Below the pieces are notes generated by a model that saw only the letters and a list, made by a program, of their open reading frames with translations, had not been told where the DNA came from and did not search any database. Below, one piece after another: positions 62,926 to 64,000 of a stretch of 64,000 nt of DNA (position 1 is the stretch's first letter; each line of letters starts with the position of its first letter). Source of the stretch: Actinomycetaceae bacterium zg-1166 (GTDB lineage: Bacteria > Actinomycetota > Actinomycetes > Actinomycetales > Actinomycetaceae); contig CP064953.1 of assembly GCA_015679245.1 (NCBI GenBank), positions 1,488,001-1,552,000 of the forward strand, given 5' to 3'. The position numbers and the translations under genes are program-made.

Positions 62926-63074
62926 GAGTACTCCCTCCTTGAGCGCCGCACGCGCCCACCTGCACTAGCCTAGTCCACGTTGCTGAATACTCTCAGAGAA
63001 GCTCCACATCTAAGGTAGATTTTTCGCGAAGTTCTAAGGAAAAGTCAGGATAATTTCACGCGAGGAGCATTCGT

Positions 63075-64000
63075 CTATCTCCCTCTCACTTTTACTCCCT
63101 CGTGCAGAAGCTCAGCCAAATGTACTCCCGATCTCCCGGCAAAATACTGAGCCTGTGTGCGACAGGAAAATCCATCAGCCAGAAACACATCCGGTTCTTC
63201 TTCCAAAGCCGGGACGAGGCGCTGATGTGCAATTACGCCTGAAATCTTGGCGTGCCCGCGCTCCATTCCAAAGTTGCCTGCCAAACCACAGCAACCTCCC
63301 AACACCTGGATCTGTGCTCCTGTTTTGCGCAAGAGTGCTTCGTCAGTCTCCCAACCCATCACGGAATAGTGATGGCAATGTGGCTGAACAAGAATCTTTA
63401 TACCCTCAAGGTTAGGCGGACTCCATTTCTCCCCTGGCCCAATTGGAGGTGGCGCACTCAAAAGTTCAGCCAGGGTATAGGTATTCTCACTGATGAGACG
63501 GGCACGGGGATCGTCGAGCAGATCAGGAAGATCTGAGCGCAGTACCGCCGTACAGGAAGGTTCCACGCCCACGATCGGCACGCCTTTACTTGCATACGGG
63601 GCAAGGATCTCTAGGAGAGAGCGCAGGTGGCGTTTGGCTGCCGGTAGCTGGCCTGTGGAGATAGAGGTGAGCCCACAGCACGCTCGTCGCGGCGGAAGGA
63701 GCACCTTATAGCCTGCCTCTTGGAGAAGTTCTACCGCAGCTTTGGCTCCACGAGAATCGAAATTCTCGGAGAATGAATCAGCCCACAACAACACGTAGGA
63801 GCGCTCTTGGGAGTTGGACGTGTCAGCAACGTCAGTTTCGCCTATCGACATATCTTCGCCGGATTCTTTCACTGCGCCTTGAGCCCATCGCGAAAAACGC
63901 GTGGTGGTAAATGGCGGCATTTCTCGCTCGCTGTCAATACCCGCGAGGCGGAAGGCCGTCTTGCGCACAAGCCCAAAGCTCATGAGAGTATTGGCCAGGC
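63075..64000 (-). CDS. FAD-linked oxidase/Fe-S protein, C-terminal part (D-lactate dehydrogenase type; 5' end outside)
   Basis: The frame continues past the window edge: codons before the internal ATG at 63983 read LANT-L, matching the known linker of large FAD-binding plus (Fe-S)-binding oxidases (about 950-1000 residues). Visible are AGIDSEREMPPFTTTRFSRW, then the CCG-type domains: RACCGLTSISTGQL, VEPSCTAVLRSD, VQPHCHHYSVMGWE and GGCCGLAGNFGMERGH. These Cys motifs bind heterodisulfide-reductase-type Fe-S clusters. The N-terminal flavin domain lies outside, so the substrate (D-lactate, glycolate or similar) cannot be checked here. Confidence 0.85.
   Translation of the reverse strand, partial: LANTLMSFGLVRKTAFRLAGIDSEREMPPFTTTRFSRWAQGAVKESGEDMSIGETDVADTSNSQERSYVLLWADSFSENFDSRGAKAAVELLQEAGYKVLLPPRRACCGLTSISTGQLPAAKRHLRSLLEILAPYASKGVPIVGVEPSCTAVLRSDLPDLLDDPRARLISENTYTLAELLSAPPPIGPGEKWSPPNLEGIKILVQPHCHHYSVMGWETDEALLRKTGAQIQVLGGCCGLAGNFGMERGHAKISGVIAHQRLVPALEEEPDVFLADGFSCRTQAQYFAGRSGVHLAELLHEGVKVRGR

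Overview
The window comes from an actinobacterium (Actinomycetota), most likely Actinomycetaceae or a close relative. This rests on Lsr2, the GlgE/maltokinase glucan pathway, a fused 2-oxoglutarate dehydrogenase/decarboxylase of the Kgd/OdhA type, UvrD2 with an HRDC domain, PPA1309- and UPF0182-family proteins, a DivIVA-like coiled-coil protein, and the ftsH-folE-folP-folBK-DUF3180-PH-PH-DUF2520 cluster. Codon use is moderately GC-rich. No tRNA, rRNA, insertion sequence, prophage or CRISPR array was seen. The window is almost entirely chromosomal core and housekeeping genes.

Layout. 1-10744 is a block conserved with the M. tuberculosis Rv3193c-Rv3199c region: UPF0182, PPA1309-like, PDZ/Lon-type protease, DUF2342 zincin-like protein, a TOMM-cyclodehydratase-like protein, UvrD2 and NudC. 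10899-20265 holds glycogen/alpha-glucan metabolism (glgX, glgE, mak, glgB) interrupted by trpS; a 20-bp tandem repeat array precedes glgE, and treS is absent. 20381-23506 is a tight three-gene operon (membrane protein, lipoprotein, thioredoxin/TPR protein). 23829-28311 contains a DivIVA-like coiled-coil gene, a hydrolase, a small zinc-binding protein, a NagA-like protein lacking two metal ligands, and lsr2. 28758-34341 holds an M23 peptidase with a structured leader, and kgd. 34529-41631 holds an SGNH-like protein with altered catalytic residues, an oligopeptide ABC transporter without its binding protein, and lipB-lipA (lipoate is needed by the Kgd partner complex). 41718-55683 is a long minus-strand stretch: acyl-CoA ligase/M18 peptidase, then the folate/ftsH cluster, hpt, tilS and dacB. 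55768-64000 holds ppa, an NlpC/P60 hydrolase, metY-metX, a RAMA-domain protein of unknown role and the 3' part of a D-lactate dehydrogenase-type flavoprotein.

The signals most worth following are: (1) an eight-codon ORF with four Met codons (58447-58473) just upstream of metY, with a good leaderless -10 element and two following hairpins, suggesting methionine attenuation; (2) an IdeR/DtxR-type iron box overlapping the -10 of the TOMM-like gene at 6533; (3) the 20-bp repeat array at 14321-14460; (4) the NagA-like protein with lost metal ligands; (5) the RAMA-domain protein; (6) nested inverted repeats in the leader of the M23 peptidase. All assignments were made by eye from sequence motifs; no database search was possible.
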